A stretch of 64,000 nucleotides of DNA from Antedon mediterranea (Eukaryota; Echinodermata; Crinoidea; Comatulida; Antedonidae), in the NCBI RefSeq assembly GCF_964355755.1, contig NC_092680.1:20251001-20315000 (forward strand), read 5' to 3'. Both the position numbers and the translations under genes were made by a program. Shown piece by piece: positions 41,946 to 54,582 of the stretch; the first letter of the stretch is position 1, and every line of letters starts with the position of its first letter. The notes below the pieces were generated by a model. It ran no database searches. It had not been told where the DNA came from and worked only from the letters and a program-made list of their open reading frames with translations.

Positions 41946-44900
41946 ATGGCCGAGACAAACACTGAACAAGTAGTAATTTCACAAGATGAGCCTCCTTTGA
42001 AAAAATTAAAAACTGTCAATGGAGAAATTGGGAACAACAATGACGAAAGTAGCAACGGAAAGTTGGAAAACAAGCCCAAAGAAGTGCTGAATGGAACCAA
42101 TTGTAATGGAAGTAGTAAGGAGAAAACGAAGTTGGTGAAAGATGACGATATCGTTACTGATGACAAAGAAAAGAATGAAGAAGCTACACCAAAGGAAGAG
42201 AGATTGAATGAAGACAAAGAGACAACAGAAACCAAACCATTAATGGACACACCATCAAATGATGAAATGCAAAATGAAGAGAAACGAAGTATTGGCGCTG
42301 AAGCCTCCAAGGAAGCTGAAGACGTAGGCGACAAACAAGGAAATGAAATTCTACGTGCTAGTGATGAAGATCTAGATTTATCCCCAACAGAACAGCGTAC
42401 AGAACAGAGTAGGCCTACAGAACAGATTACAGAAAAGGGTACAGAACATGCTAGTGAACCACTTGTTGAAGGTATAATAGATTTAGAATCAATCTAATTT
42501 ATACATCCTCATAGACCATGCAAAATAAAAAGTTCGAAATTATAAATCCCCTTCCCATCTTGATTTCTAGTTTTGATTTAAGCCTGTATCTACGGGTTTT
42601 GCATTTTTCCTGAAGCACCCCTTTCACCAACAGTGGAAGTGATGGTAGGCCTGCAGTATAAATTGGTTTGTCCTACTTTCGTGACTCATTATGTTTTTAG
42701 GGTGGCTAAATTCCCTTTTGTAGGGTAAACAAAACATACCCTATATGAATCCTGGCTACAGACTTGAGCTTGCTAGTATTATGGACTTTGATTACTGCAG
42801 TAATTACTGTATAGTATTTGCTGGTATTAATTATCAATGTAACGGTACCTACACATTTATTTAAAAAAATACTTTTAGAATTTAAACAATTGTTAAAATA
42901 CCTGTATGTGGATATTTAAACCAGGAAAATATTATTAATATAATTTTTATTTTCTGAGCCTATACTTTTATTTTCAAATAATAAAAAATTGTCTTAATGT
43001 CAAGTCAAAATATAATAATAAACGTTAAAAAAAAATATTTTTAATTTTATAGATTACGATGTCTTTTTCCATAAGATAAATACAATCATTTTTTGTCTTC
43101 AGCAAAATGATAAATAATGCCAATCCTTTATTTTCATGTCTGCATGATATTGAACATTTTGTATAATGATATAGAAAAAAAATATAGGTTGATAAATTAT
43201 GTACTGTAAAAAGTGTTGTTTACACGTCATAGCTTTGCCATTTGAACAACCAAGCACCTACACAGAAGCTGCGGAAGGACCCTCTTCTACCCCTGTAGAA
43301 ACTGAAGACCCAAAGGTTGATGGCGGCGATGTACCAGAAATGGACTGGAAGGATGGAGTTGCCTCTTTAGAAGGAAGTTCCCTAAAGGTAAATGGAATCA
43401 CTCAATTAACATAATTTTTCATATCAAATCACTCATTATAGACTATTCCATTGTTTAGATATGGGTTGTTTTTATGTGTTATTATTAACATACATTGACA
43501 AATTTTAACTATTCCAATAGTTGGTTAAAATCTTTTTTATTTTATTAATTAATTTAGGTTAATGCATAAATGTTAAAAATTGATTATTTTAATTTCCTTT
43601 CAATTGATTTTATACGTTAAAAGGGAAGTTTTTATTTCATAATCTTTGTATGGTTATTAAGTCAGTGTCTGTAGCTGTACTCATTTCCTGGCGTTGGGCC
43701 TACCTCGCAGGATGTGTACAATACAACAAAGAATCATGGAGTTTCTAATATTTCAAACTTTCCCTCTTTTCAGGTATGGAATATAATAATACTAATCCAA
43801 ACTGCATTATTAATTTATAATAAATATTACTAATCTTTTATTGCATAAGGAATATGTTTACAAACATTGTTTTTTTTACATTTTTTACAATATTATAACA
43901 ATTGCCCACTGTTATAATAATATAAAGTTTTAGTTTTAAAACAAATTTTATTAATGTAATCTTTGAAATTAAAGGAATGGTTGCTGTCTTGTATATTTTA
44001 TGTGGTTCAGTAATTTCTTTCAACTTCAGATAACAAACCTTGGCTAGGCCTACTTAAACATATTTAAAAATTGTATACAATATATGTTTGTTAGAAATAA
44101 ATTACCTAGTAAACCTTAATTCCTAATATTCATTTGAGGACATATTGTAAGTTGTATTTGTTAAAATAAACATAAAGATTACCAGAAGATTCTGTTTCAT
44201 ATGGTTAAATAATAAAATATTTCAACATATTATATTATAACATCAAGGGATGAAAATACATTGATATTTCAATGTTGTGATGCGTGCGCCATATCACGGT
44301 GAATCAATGCAATCATTTTCAGATGATGATTATAATTATAATGAGAACATACTGTTTTTATTTATTTTCATTCTGTAAACATTTACAATAAACACCCAGC
44401 CCAATTTAATCCTTAACACACAAGAAATAGTTTCCATTGGGGTCCTAAATAGGAATAATTCATTTATATAGCGCCCTTTTCAGATCTATACACATGTTAA
44501 AAGCGCTTCAAATAATAAAGTTAAAACCAATATAAAAATTACTACAGATTCATAATCAACAGTATAATTCTGTCTCTATAAATGTCTGCACTTAAGGTTT
44601 TACAATATTCGAAGAGCTTCATAATTAATGAAGTAATATTAGATGTTTTATTATATTTCTCATCCATGAAAGTTGGTTTCAAACTCTTTTATTTCTTCAT
44701 TCTATCTGGTTACCACAGAAAGTACAGAGACATAATAACCAGAGATGTAATGATCACATACAATACTGTATAGTAGATACAATTAATTGATTTGAATATT
44801 AGGACATAAGGTACATATTAAATAATGTTTATGCAATGCTACAGCATATATATTTTTACAATGATAACTTTGTGTTTTGCAGTTTAAAATGAATGAGTTT

Positions 44901-47900
44901 GGAATGATAGAATTAATAAATGATGATGATGAATCAGTAGATACCAGTAATAAGTTCAACTCTAGTCTACCAGGTACAAGTCAAACAAGTAAATCTAAAG
45001 GTAATGGTAGCTTTACAACCAAATAAATAGAAAGGATTTGGTAGCCTGTCTGGGTAGTTAGGTAGCCTGTCTGGGTAGTTAGGTAGCCTGTCTGGGTAGT
45101 TAGATAGCCTGTCTGGGTAGTTAGGTAGCTTTGCAACTAAATATATATGTATGTAACAGTAGAGAGGATATTATTCAGTAGTCTGTTTGGGTAGTTAGCA
45201 GGCCTTGTCTTTTAAGGCGAGCGAGTGCGATCACTCACCTAACTCACTTCTAAACTGCCCTTGAGAAGTGCGATTTACAACACGCTTTAATTTAAAATTT
45301 AAACTTCTACACACCAAAATACAAACAACACACCTACAGCATCCCTGAATGTATTGAGGAGTGCAATTTGTAGCACACCTATAATTTTCAAAAAACAAGG
45401 CCTGGTTAGGTAGCCTGTCTGCATCCATTTTATTGCAACCAAATAGAATACAGTTAGAGGGAATGTCAGTTGGTAGTCTGACCAAGTAAGTAGTTAGGTA
45501 CTGGTAATAATAGAGATTTTAAATGCTAGACCATAAACAAAATTTTGGTTGATTATTTTTTGCTATTCTTTTTACTAACTTAAGTGTAGTTAGGAACCAT
45601 ATAACTGTACGTACCATCATTTAATTTGGAATATTTATACTTGTAGTAAAAGCTGAAAAATTAGACACTATTATGTCGGATGTATTAGTGTGTGAACAAT
45701 GTGGAAAGACGGGAAAGTTACATGAATTCTGCCGCTCAGGTCGTTTTTGCAGTCAGTCATGCGTTGGAACTTATGCTAGCAAGTAAGTTGGTTATAAGAC
45801 AATTTTGAACACAACTATTTGTGTTAAGACATCATGGGTATTTTAAAGCTCTGTTTACACTATCCAATTTTATGTGACAACAAAATATGATGTGCCCATA
45901 TGGACATGATGTCATATCACTACCATATTTAAGCATATCACTGCCATATTTGGGACATCACACTTTTTTTGTCAAACTAGTTTGATATTGACAGACAGAG
46001 CTTAAAAACATTTCAATAAAAAGATATTGTTTATTATTATACAGACTTGGTAGAACATGTAAAACTATTACTTTAGACCGAGTATAGCCCCATGCTTGAG
46101 TCTAATCCAACCCCTAATTTAGGCTAAATTGATTGATTCGGATGCAATCTGAAGTATAATTCTACTCACCAGCTTTGTTTTCATTGCAGACAAGGTACAA
46201 TGCGAAAAGGAACTGAAAAGAAACCAATAATCTTGGAAGCAAAAAAAAAAGATGGCCGCAAAAAAAAGCTAAAGTTAAATGCGAATGATAAATCAAAAGT
46301 TCACGGTGATTTAAAGATGAAATTACAAATGAAAGGTACAGATTGGGTAAAAGCAGCGGAGAAACCAAAAGCAGGTTACTACCAAAAATTGTTATCTACT
46401 GCGCTCTTTTTGTTTGTCGTTAAATTAGTTTGTTGCTGTTGCAGATTTATGGTGAACTTTCCCATTTTGCAATGACCTATGACCTAATTGTTTTGGTATT
46501 ATTGATATGAAATATTTCCCTTAAGTTGTACTCACATTCCTATTCACATAGAAGAAAGAATTTGTTTTGAGGGTGATTTTTTAAAGGGTAAGCGTGTCTT
46601 GACCTGGTGTCGAGAAAGCACCTCTAATTGTCCTGTATGTACATAATGAATTATTAAGACACACATTGTAATTAGGTCCTAGGTCATTGCAAGTAAAAAA
46701 ATACCTATTATAGCTGTCAAAGAGCATGATTTCTGTTTGTACAAACATTTTTATTAATATACATTTTACATGCAATTAACCATTTCTCTGAGTGTTCTCG
46801 CATGCACTAACCATCTCTCACCTACCAACTCTGTTCACCGTAGCTTTTCCTGTTCTCACATGTAATTACCAACCTCACTGCCTGCTTTGTTCATAGAGAA
46901 TATGCTCTGTTTTTTTTACATTTCTCCATTTCATAAAAAAAACTGTTTTATGTCTGATATTTGGTTTGGTGGACTCAGATTTGTTACTATTCAATTGAAA
47001 GTGCCATTTCCAGTTGCCTTGTTCAGTATGTCATCTTAAAGCTCTACACTATCAAATTAGTTTTTAAAAAAAAGGGTGATGTGTCCAAATATGGTGGTGA
47101 TATGCCCAAATATTGTAGTGATATGACATCATCATGTCCACATATGGACACATCACATATTTTTGTCACATAAAGTTTGATAGTGTAGACAGAGCTTAAC
47201 CATGATTGTTGGTTGTGTACTAATGTATATCGTTATTTGTTGTTTTTCTTTGATTCACTTTCGAACTTGTCATCATTAAATCTATGCTATTTACTTTGTA
47301 GGAAAAAAGAAAGGGTTTATCTGGTCACATTATTTAGAGCAAGAGAAAGCAAGAGCAGCGCCAGCTAGGTTGTTCAAAGATGTAAGGCCGCTTTTCACTA
47401 TTTTAAGATTGACATTATTAAATAACATATTTGTTCAAACTGAATTGAAAATTTACCATAGATGATTTTCTTTCCAACAGCCATTTCCCACGGTAAAGAA
47501 TAATTTTCGTGTTGGAATGAAATTAGAAGGAATTGATCCCAAGCATCCATCTATGTTCTGTGTTCTGTCCATCAGTGAGGTCAGAGGTTATAGGTTAAGG
47601 CTTCATTTTGATGGCTATTCTGAATGTTATGATTTTTGGGTGAATGCAGATTCACCAGATATACAATCAGCTGGAACATGTGAGAATTCAGGCCATAAAT
47701 TACACCCACCAAAAGGTATGTTGTTATTTTTAGATATTGAAAATCAACTAGGAAAAAAAACCAACAATAAAACAAGATTTCAGAATACTATACAAACCTG
47801 GCTATTGAACTGAACTTATTTCTTATGAATTTCCTATCATTAAAGTATTACATACACAGCATTGGGTAGTGTGAGGATGCTCTGTAGATTCTTAGTAGGA

Positions 47901-50900
47901 ATGGCATGGTTAACAGTGGCGTAACGGCTATGAGTGCTCACTGGCTAAACCCAGGGGCCCCGGAGTGTATAGGGGCCCCTAAGCAGTGCCCAGAAAAACG
48001 GGCATTAAAATATGTCCAAAAAGGCTAAAACCGTCTAAGACCTCCAGCGTTGGAGGGTCACTTATGGTTCCTAAACTAGGGGACCTCGGGCCTCTGCATT
48101 ATGCCACTGGCGGTTAACATGGTTTAACAACTTAGTTGAGAACACTGCTATAAGTACATGACATGATGTATTGAGACGCAAGCATATTTCTGGAACACTA
48201 AGCTATTCAACTCAACAAACATCTCATAAATTCATGTTTTATTTCTAGGATTTTCTGCAGACAGTTTTGTGTGGAATCAGTACCTAAGAATGAGTAAGGC
48301 TACAGCTCCACCTAAAACTTATTTCAAGACATGTGAATCTGTGAGTTTTATACTATAGTGATTTTAGTAGAATTACTAGGTTGTTTGTGGCCTTAATAGT
48401 GTCCATATCACAAATATACCATTGGAGAAGAAGTCTGTCTTCATATTCATGATCACATAATTAATAGGGAGCTGTCATTAGACTGAATTGACCCTTCTAA
48501 AGGTCAATCTTTTTAATGAAATTTGCGATTACCAAAGATGTAGATATTTTTATTTATTTATTGCAGGAAAACCCGTTGCATAGTAATGGATTTAAAAAAG
48601 GAATGAAATTAGAAGCGGTGGATAGAAAAAATCCGTCATTAATATGTGTAGCGAGCGTCACTGATGTGATGAACAATCGTTTTCTAATTCATTTTGATGC
48701 ATGGGAAGATTCTTACGACTACTGGTGTGACGCCACGTCTCCGTACATTCATCCGGTTGGCTGGTGTCAAGAAAATAGCAAGATTTTATCCCCTCCAAAT
48801 GGTACATTTATTTCTTCTTTATAATAGGTGGCTCTTTAGATTCATATACAGTCTATACAGATTCCTTTGATTATCCAATATAATTGAAATTACAATGCTA
48901 ATATCTTGGTTTGCCTTAAATAAATATAAAGGAAAAAAATAACTATCTAAAAAATCTTTTGTCGTATCCCACCTGGCGAGTACTTGTAACGGTCCCCACT
49001 CTGCTTTCTTATTAAAAAGATATACTGGGGCTATAGGAGTAATATTTTATGTTCTTGTATTTCTCCAGATTACCCAGATGTTGCTAACTTCACATGGGCA
49101 GATTATCTTCAGAGAAAGAAGGCCCTTGCTGTACCTGCTAGAGCTTTCAAACCTGTAAGTATTATGGTCATGTAGGCCGAGCACCTTTTTGTTATGTTTT
49201 TAGTCGCATGCAACATGACTCTATAGCTCACTATGTCGGTCGGTCGGTAAACACTAACTCAAATTTGCGCACGCGACTGCAGCCATGTATATGGTCTTGT
49301 TATCAACAAAGCTTATGAAACCTCTCTGTACGTATATTGTTATTATCTCTGCAGTGTATAAAAGAGGAATTTCTAATGTATTTTTATATTGGACCAAATA
49401 AAGAATAATAATAATAATTTCTTTCATAGAGTTCTTTAGCATATGAACAATTTTACATTATAGATATTTCTTTGCTTCTGTTAAATGTGTTGATTTTTTT
49501 TATAGAGATCACCACTCGGTTTTCAAATAGGAATGAAGTTAGAAGTTGTTGATAAACGCAATCCTAGTCTGATTCGAGCAGCAACCATTGAAGAGACCGA
49601 AAACCACCGTGTTAAAGTCCACTTTGATGGTTGGTCTGACATCTATGACTACTGGGTTGATGATGATAGTCCAGACATCCATCCTGCTGGTTGGTGTACC
49701 AAGACTGGTCATCCGCTTCAGCCTCCGATATGTCCAGTTGACCTCATGGATAAGGAGTAAGTGACCAGTTTTTATAGTTCAAGATTTGTAAACAGAGGTT
49801 ATAAATATTAACTAGAGACTATACTGGATGTTTTCCTTCTAATCTCTAATAAAAATAAACCCAAACCTCTACGGTGTTGTTCTTGACCAGTAATACTTTC
49901 AAATCCATGATTTGCAGAAGCTATTTATTAATATATTTTATAATATAATGATTGGATTATTTATTATTTATAGAATTGGCTGCCCAACTCCTGGCTGCAA
50001 TGGTATAGGCCATATCAAAGGTGCTAAATATACCGGTCACCACAGGTATGTCTGATTTTCTTAGTTCATGTATCAATTATCTAGATGAATTCATAACAAA
50101 CATTGATGCAATAGCCTATAAAATTAAATTATCCTTGTTTAATTAATAGAATTATAAATATGTTCTTGCATTAATGTTAGGTTGGACTTTCAACAAATTT
50201 GAATTATACCAGTGTGTCTTGTTTTAGAAAATGTCTTTGTTTTTCTGTAAAACATTTGTAGGTTATTTGAGTATAAAAATGCATTTACTATATTTTTCAC
50301 CATACTTTTTAATGTCCAGTGATTTGAGATTATTATTTATTGTTGTGCCATTGTGTATTGTTTTATTGTGCAGTTATGTTTAACATGTTTTATGTCAGGT
50401 ATTTTTTTATCTATATTGGGCCCATGGTTCCAATTCTGGAAGTTTTCAATATTTAATAAATACATATTTATATTTCTAGTGCGTTTGGATGCCCATATTC
50501 AACATTAAATATGAACAAAGAGGGTATTATTCAGGACCGTATTGCACTGTCTGGAACTAAGGTGGTACCAGTAGAATTAACCAAGAAAGCCATACTGGGT
50601 TCACCTGAATTCAAGTTAGTATATCTTTTTTTTATCCCAAATTTCTGCATACATTTGTATCACAATTTTACAGAATTATAATTGTGTTTGTCTGTAATCA
50701 TATAGTATTTTTCAATTCCATAGCTATTTAATGTGAATTTTTCAAGTAGTAAAATATATTTATTTTATTTTTATCAGTTAAAACTTTTGTTTGTAATTAT
50801 ATTAAATCTTTCTATTTTTGTTAGGTGTCCAACATCTGGCTGTGAAGGGTATGGACATGTGACCGGCAAGTATTCCTACCATCACAAGCTATCGGGCTGC

Positions 50901-52794
50901 CCTCTATCTCTAAACAATGTTACCAAGGTTAAAAGCCCAAGTCCACCGCAGAGAGGGCGTCCTCCCCTAGCAAAGAACATAGCACGTGGTAGAAAAAAGT
51001 AAGTTTATTAGCTGTACAAGACCTGATTAACAAAGTAGTAATAACTTGAGATGAGTGGCTAAGCATAAAAGACAATCACTCCTCGACCATTAGTTCTGGT
51101 GGTAGAACAAGTCTTCACATTTAAGGACTTAAAAGTGTACATATCTGGTGCACCTACAAGAACGCAGTGCATATTTTTTAGTAGTAGTGGATAATCCGGT
51201 GTTCTTTTCCATATATGCCCTTATTAATGGCCCTGTCAACAACCCTACCAGTGCCACAAGAGTGGCCGAATGTCCAAATGAGATGAAAGATGATTAACTA
51301 ATAACTCATTGTCTTTATTTCAACCAATTGACATAGTAGATCTGCAGTTAAGATACTGAACTAAGTCTCTCATGTTGGCTATGTGGGTGCCCTACCATTT
51401 GACCACTGAGGCTTTGTACACATTATTATTACATTTATTCATATATTTCAGAGTTAAAAAGTCTTTGGAGGCCACATTAGGAGAAAGAGCTGAGAAAGGT
51501 ATCAATGTATTTCAATAAACAATTTGTTCATAATAGAAATATATTTGTTTTTTATTGTTGCTGGCCATAGCGTTAAGATTCTTAAGTTTCTGGCTGTAGT
51601 GGAGCCGTTCCTAACTTCCAATGCCAAGGTCGAGGATTCTATCCTGATTATTTATCCATCCTGTCGAATTGGCGAATTTTCTCACTATTGAATGTTGTGA
51701 AATAAATAAAATAATTTGTGTTTGAAATTTGTTTAAAGAATCTTCAGAAAAAGACATCTCTTTATTTGTCTCTCTTTAACAACAAAAGATGTATGCACAA
51801 ATGTTTTTTATCAAACTGAAGTTTATTTTAATGTTGTTATGCTGTCGGAAGTTTGGCAACATTATGCACGATATCATCTTAAACACTTAATCAATCATGG
51901 ACTTGTTAAAAGTTGGAAAAGCTTTTGAAAAAAATCCGTAAAAGCAGAGGCCGATATAAACTACTGTACTTAAAATCTTCCCTTTATATTTTAAATTGAA
52001 ATCTTATGATACTTGTCCATATATAATCAAGTTTAAAACCTTTTTAATGTTTTTCAGATGGTAGCAATCTACACAATCAACTTCACCAGTCTGTGTTTAT
52101 GTCCGCAATGTCGCCCCACCCAGTCAAAGATTTACCACTCTGTTGGCAACAACATACCAAACTGTTACCGGGCGTGTCGGAAATCCCAACTAGCATTGTA
52201 TCCAAGTGGAACCAGTCTGATGTGTCTGAATTTGTTAGCAGGCTGCCCGGCTGCACGGAACATGCCAAGAAGTTTTCAGAAGAAGTAAGTAGTTAGTTAG
52301 TCAGATCAGTTTTACCTGATAATCTTTGACATTTCCCAATATTTTGAGTCTTCCTGTTAAGGTATAGTTTCTCCCGATTTGTTAGTTTATGAAAACTAAT
52401 ACCCAATCTTGCCGTAATATACATTTTTTTTACTTGTTAACTAAACTTGAAAATAAGTTCCCCAGCGCATTTCCGACTTTGCCACTCCTATTTTCAGATG
52501 CCGATGCGCTGTCAAAAGATTGATTGATATTTTTTATTTGATATGGTCCTTTCTTTTTTGAAAATGTTTGAATAAATATCTCGATATTCCCAAGTTAGTT
52601 TTTCATACAAACCAAATACAAGTTAACAATATTTACTTACATTTGTTTTCACATTGTTTTTTTAGCAAATAGACGGTGAGGCTTTCCTACTTTTAACTCA
52701 GGCCGATCTTGTAAAGATTATGAATATAAAACTAGGCCCAGCAGTGAAGATCTTTAATGCTATTCTCATCTTAAAAAGCCAGGAGGACCTATGA
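41946..52794 (+). CDS. L3MBTL: L3MBTL-type MBT chromatin protein (FCS finger, 3 MBT, 2 CCHHC, SAM)
   Basis: Exons: 41946-42471, 43233-43387, 44883-45000, 45647-45782, 46190-46335 (or 46374), 47302-47381, 47481-47715, 48249-48340, 48567-48801, 49069-49154, 49506-49756, 49974-50045, 50480-50614, 50825-50998, 51452-51498, 52058-52284, 52666-52794. All phases agree; 947 or 960 residues. Short form: acidic low-complexity N-terminus; [20 protein letters not shown] spanning exons 2-3; FCS finger (C282, C285, C301, C305); MBT1 about 388-496, MBT2 497-603, MBT3 604-686; CCHHC fingers at 690-715 and 757-781; SAM about 865-945. MBT2 keeps the methyl-lysine cage (D515, N518, F539, W542, Y546); MBT1 has His at the Asn position. 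Expected role: nuclear reader of mono-/dimethyl-lysine that compacts or represses chromatin. An AG at 41935-41936 implies a non-coding first exon upstream. Confidence 0.95.
44455..44520 (+). repeat. TATATAGCGCCC/AGCGCTT repeat, second copy
   Basis: CATTTATATAGCGCCCTTTT and AAAAGCGCTTCAAATAATAA match the segment nested at 32742. In an L3MBTL-like intron. Confidence 0.6.
45040..45130. repeat. 21-bp minisatellite, 4.3 units
   Basis: GGTAGCCTGTCTGGGTAGTTA repeats at 45040, 45061, 45082 and 45103 (one G-to-A change), then decays. Related single units flank the neighbouring element (45181 and 45408). In the L3MBTL-like intron starting at 45001. Confidence 0.9.
45199..45404. mobile_element. 206-bp miniature element with GTTAG duplication
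   Basis: CAGGCCTTGT at the left and ACAAGGCCTG at the right are perfect inverted ends. GTTAG occurs directly on both sides (45194-45198 and 45405-45409). Inside are paired GAGAAGTGCGATTTACAACA and GAGGAGTGCAATTTGTAGCA direct repeats. It is inserted into sequence related to the 21-bp minisatellite. Confidence 0.8.
45845..46003. mobile_element. MITE-A copy 12
   Basis: AAGCTCTGTTTACACTATCC at the left and CTAGTTTGATATTGACAGAC...GAGCTT at the right. The internal modules are as in copy 1. In an L3MBTL-like intron, about 60 bp past the FCS-finger exon. Confidence 0.85.
46467..46692. mobile_element. Miniature inverted-repeat element with DR1-like ends
   Basis: TTGCAATGACCTATGACCTA at 46467 and its near-complement TAATTAGGTCCTAGGTCATTGCAA ending near 46692 form inverted ends about 200 bp apart. 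Each end contains two TGACCT-type half-sites spaced by one base. In an L3MBTL-like intron. Confidence 0.6.
47039..47197. mobile_element. MITE-A copy 13
   Basis: Left AAGCTCTACACTATCAAATT has lost CTGT. The right GTTTGATAGTGTAGACAGAG is intact. Internal modules run in the CCCAAATATGG-first orientation. In the L3MBTL-like intron before 47302. Confidence 0.85.
47914..48109. mobile_element. CAGTGGCRTAA-ended miniature element
   Basis: CAGTGGCGTAAC at the left and TTATGCCACTG at the right are inverted ends. The inside is GGGGCCC-rich. The 8 bp outside each end are ATGGTTAA and GCGGTTAA (6 of 8 identical), consistent with an aged 8-bp target duplication. It lies in the intron between the MBT1 exons. 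Confidence 0.7.
49197..49316. repeat. TAGTCGCRTG dispersed repeat, copy 1
   Basis: TAGTCGCATGCAACATGACT, CTATAGCTCACTATGTCGGT and CGCACGCGACTGCAGCCATG occur in the same order and spacing as at 57291. In an L3MBTL-like intron. Confidence 0.65.
51585..51672 (+). mobile_element. Partial tRNA-type SINE
   Basis: AACTTCCAATGCCAAGGTCG and GATTCTATCCTGATTAT resemble the middle of the SINE at 62694 (CTTCCAATACCAAGGTGCAG, GTTCAATCTGACC). Degenerate. Confidence 0.4.
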
Positions 52795-53281
52795 TGTGAT
52801 GTGGGTTAAAATCAGCTGTACAGATTTTAAATGCTATTGAAGAGTCGGAGGAGACTATGATGCGAATGATAAAAACAGAAGAGAATGCGTTAATGTAAAT
52901 GGAACAATCAGCTGTAAAGATTAGTAATACACTGTTGTTCTTCTTGTTTAACATGTATAAAATCGTAGGCCATTCCTCTTCTTTGGATAACTAGACAATA
53001 CAAATAACTTGCATCTTGCTAGGGACCTTTATCATCATCATCTTGAAGGACCCATACCGTACATCTTCTTGTCATGAACTTTGAAATCGCCAAAGTTTTG
53101 ATATCAGTCCTGTAAAAGCAAAAAGAAAGTGGTACATTACTTTTGCAATTTGTTACATCTTGCCTTTATAAAAAAAAATGTGAACCTTAATTGGGCATGT
53201 TTTACTATTTATTGATTTATTTAAATACAAATACAGAAGACACCTCTACTTCCTCCAAAACGAATGAGAGGAAATGTATGT

Positions 53282-53365
53282 TTTAACACTGCAGTCAACC
53301 CCTGTTCAGGGGACACCCCTATTAAGGGACACTTTGTGGGGTCCCAGAGGTGTCCTCTATATAGA
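53282..53365. repeat. CCCCTATTAAGGGACAC repeat
   Basis: Nested complementary blocks: AACCCCTGTTCAGGGGACAC, CCCCTATTAAGGGACAC and AGAGGTGTCCTCTATATAGA. A diverged relative lies at about 59290-59445 (TTCCCCTAATAGAGGTGTCA). Confidence 0.45.
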
Positions 53366-54107
53366 GGTTCTTGTATATTGTATACTGCTTCAAACCAATT
53401 ATCTATTGTCATTGTATTGTTTTGTACAGCTGTATTGTACTTGGTACTATTTTGGGTGATATTAGCGACTTTGCATTTCATAACACCATGCATTAACTCT
53501 GGTGTAAGTCAGTTGATTGAATTTTGGGGGATAACCAAATCGTATTGGTCTATACATGGATCATTAGCATAAAACAATGTCACATTTGCGTATGTGCTCC
53601 AGCACCATATACTTACCCAGTTATCCCTTATCAGTTGATTCTTCAACAAGGTTACAATAAGTATATTTTGTTTCTCAACTACAAAGTGTTATATTTTACT
53701 TTCTAATTCTGACTGTTACTAGTAAATTATTTAGATATGAAACTTTACCAGTTGTTTGTGAATGAAAATATAAACCATTTTTTTTAAGATCAAAAGTTTC
53801 TTGTTTATGTTAAATTGAATGGTTAATAACTGTAAAACAATGATTTTATTCCAAAGGTAGTTTAGCGATTGTGTTATGAATAAGAATTATGTTATATATA
53901 TTATATATACATTCATGTCCGATTGTATTGATTATTATATGAAAGAGTTAAAATATTATATAAATGTAGTGTCGACTTGCAACTGAAGGTATCTCCAACA
54001 TTGTATCAAGATGTTGCATTCATTTGCTTGGAACTATTCTGTCGGCAAGTTGTTTACTTTCAGCTCAATCGTGCCGCGAATCTTGTTGCCTGCTTGAACT
54101 GTAAGTA

Positions 54108-54214
54108 ATTCGACCAATCAGGACGCGATGGAACATCCGAACTGTTTCTTGTGATTGGTCAATTCACGTACGTTGCGCCTACGTTGCTTTGCATTCAAAT
54201 GGAAAACCAAGATT
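54108..54214. repeat. Dispersed repeat with twin ATTGGTC blocks, copy 2
   Basis: TCGACCAATCAGGACGC, TGATTGGTCAATTCACGTAC, GTTGCGCCTACGTTG and GGAAAACCAAG follow the order seen at 21905-22012. Confidence 0.5.
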
Positions 54215-54426
54215 TAAAGAGAAATAGAAAATGATATGATTATATTATGCATGTATTGTTTATGATCAAATAATATATATACTATAAACTAACGTACATT
54301 TTACGAGGAAATTGTATGTAAATATTATATACATCTGTATAATTTAAGTGAATTTGATGGGAGTGTGAGCTTGTTATTGTTGGTTTTATGAATGTATAAA
54401 AACGGTTATAGTTGCATTGGTTGCAT

Positions 54427-54582
54427 TAAGGCCAATTCCGACAGCTTCGTACGACGAGGCCCGACGAAACGTCTTGACTCTTAATCCCGACGAGACGAGT
54501 CGTCTTGAGATAGCGTCGGGCGTAATTTTTAGGTCGTCGCGAGAACTTTAAACATGTACGACGCTGTCTGAGTTGGCTTTTA
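54427..54582. mobile_element. GC-rich miniature element with TAAGGCCAA ends
   Basis: TTAAGGCCAATTCCGACAGC at the left pairs with GCTGTCTGAGTTGGCTTTTA at the right, about 20 bp with a few mismatches. The inside is CG-rich, including the self-complementary GACGAGACGAGTCGTC. Its base composition stands out sharply from the AT-rich flanks. Confidence 0.65.

Noticed and set aside
41903-42334. 143-codon minus-strand frame opposite the L3MBTL-like first coding exon
   Set aside because: Ser/Leu/Phe-rich antisense of an acidic low-complexity exon; no independent support.
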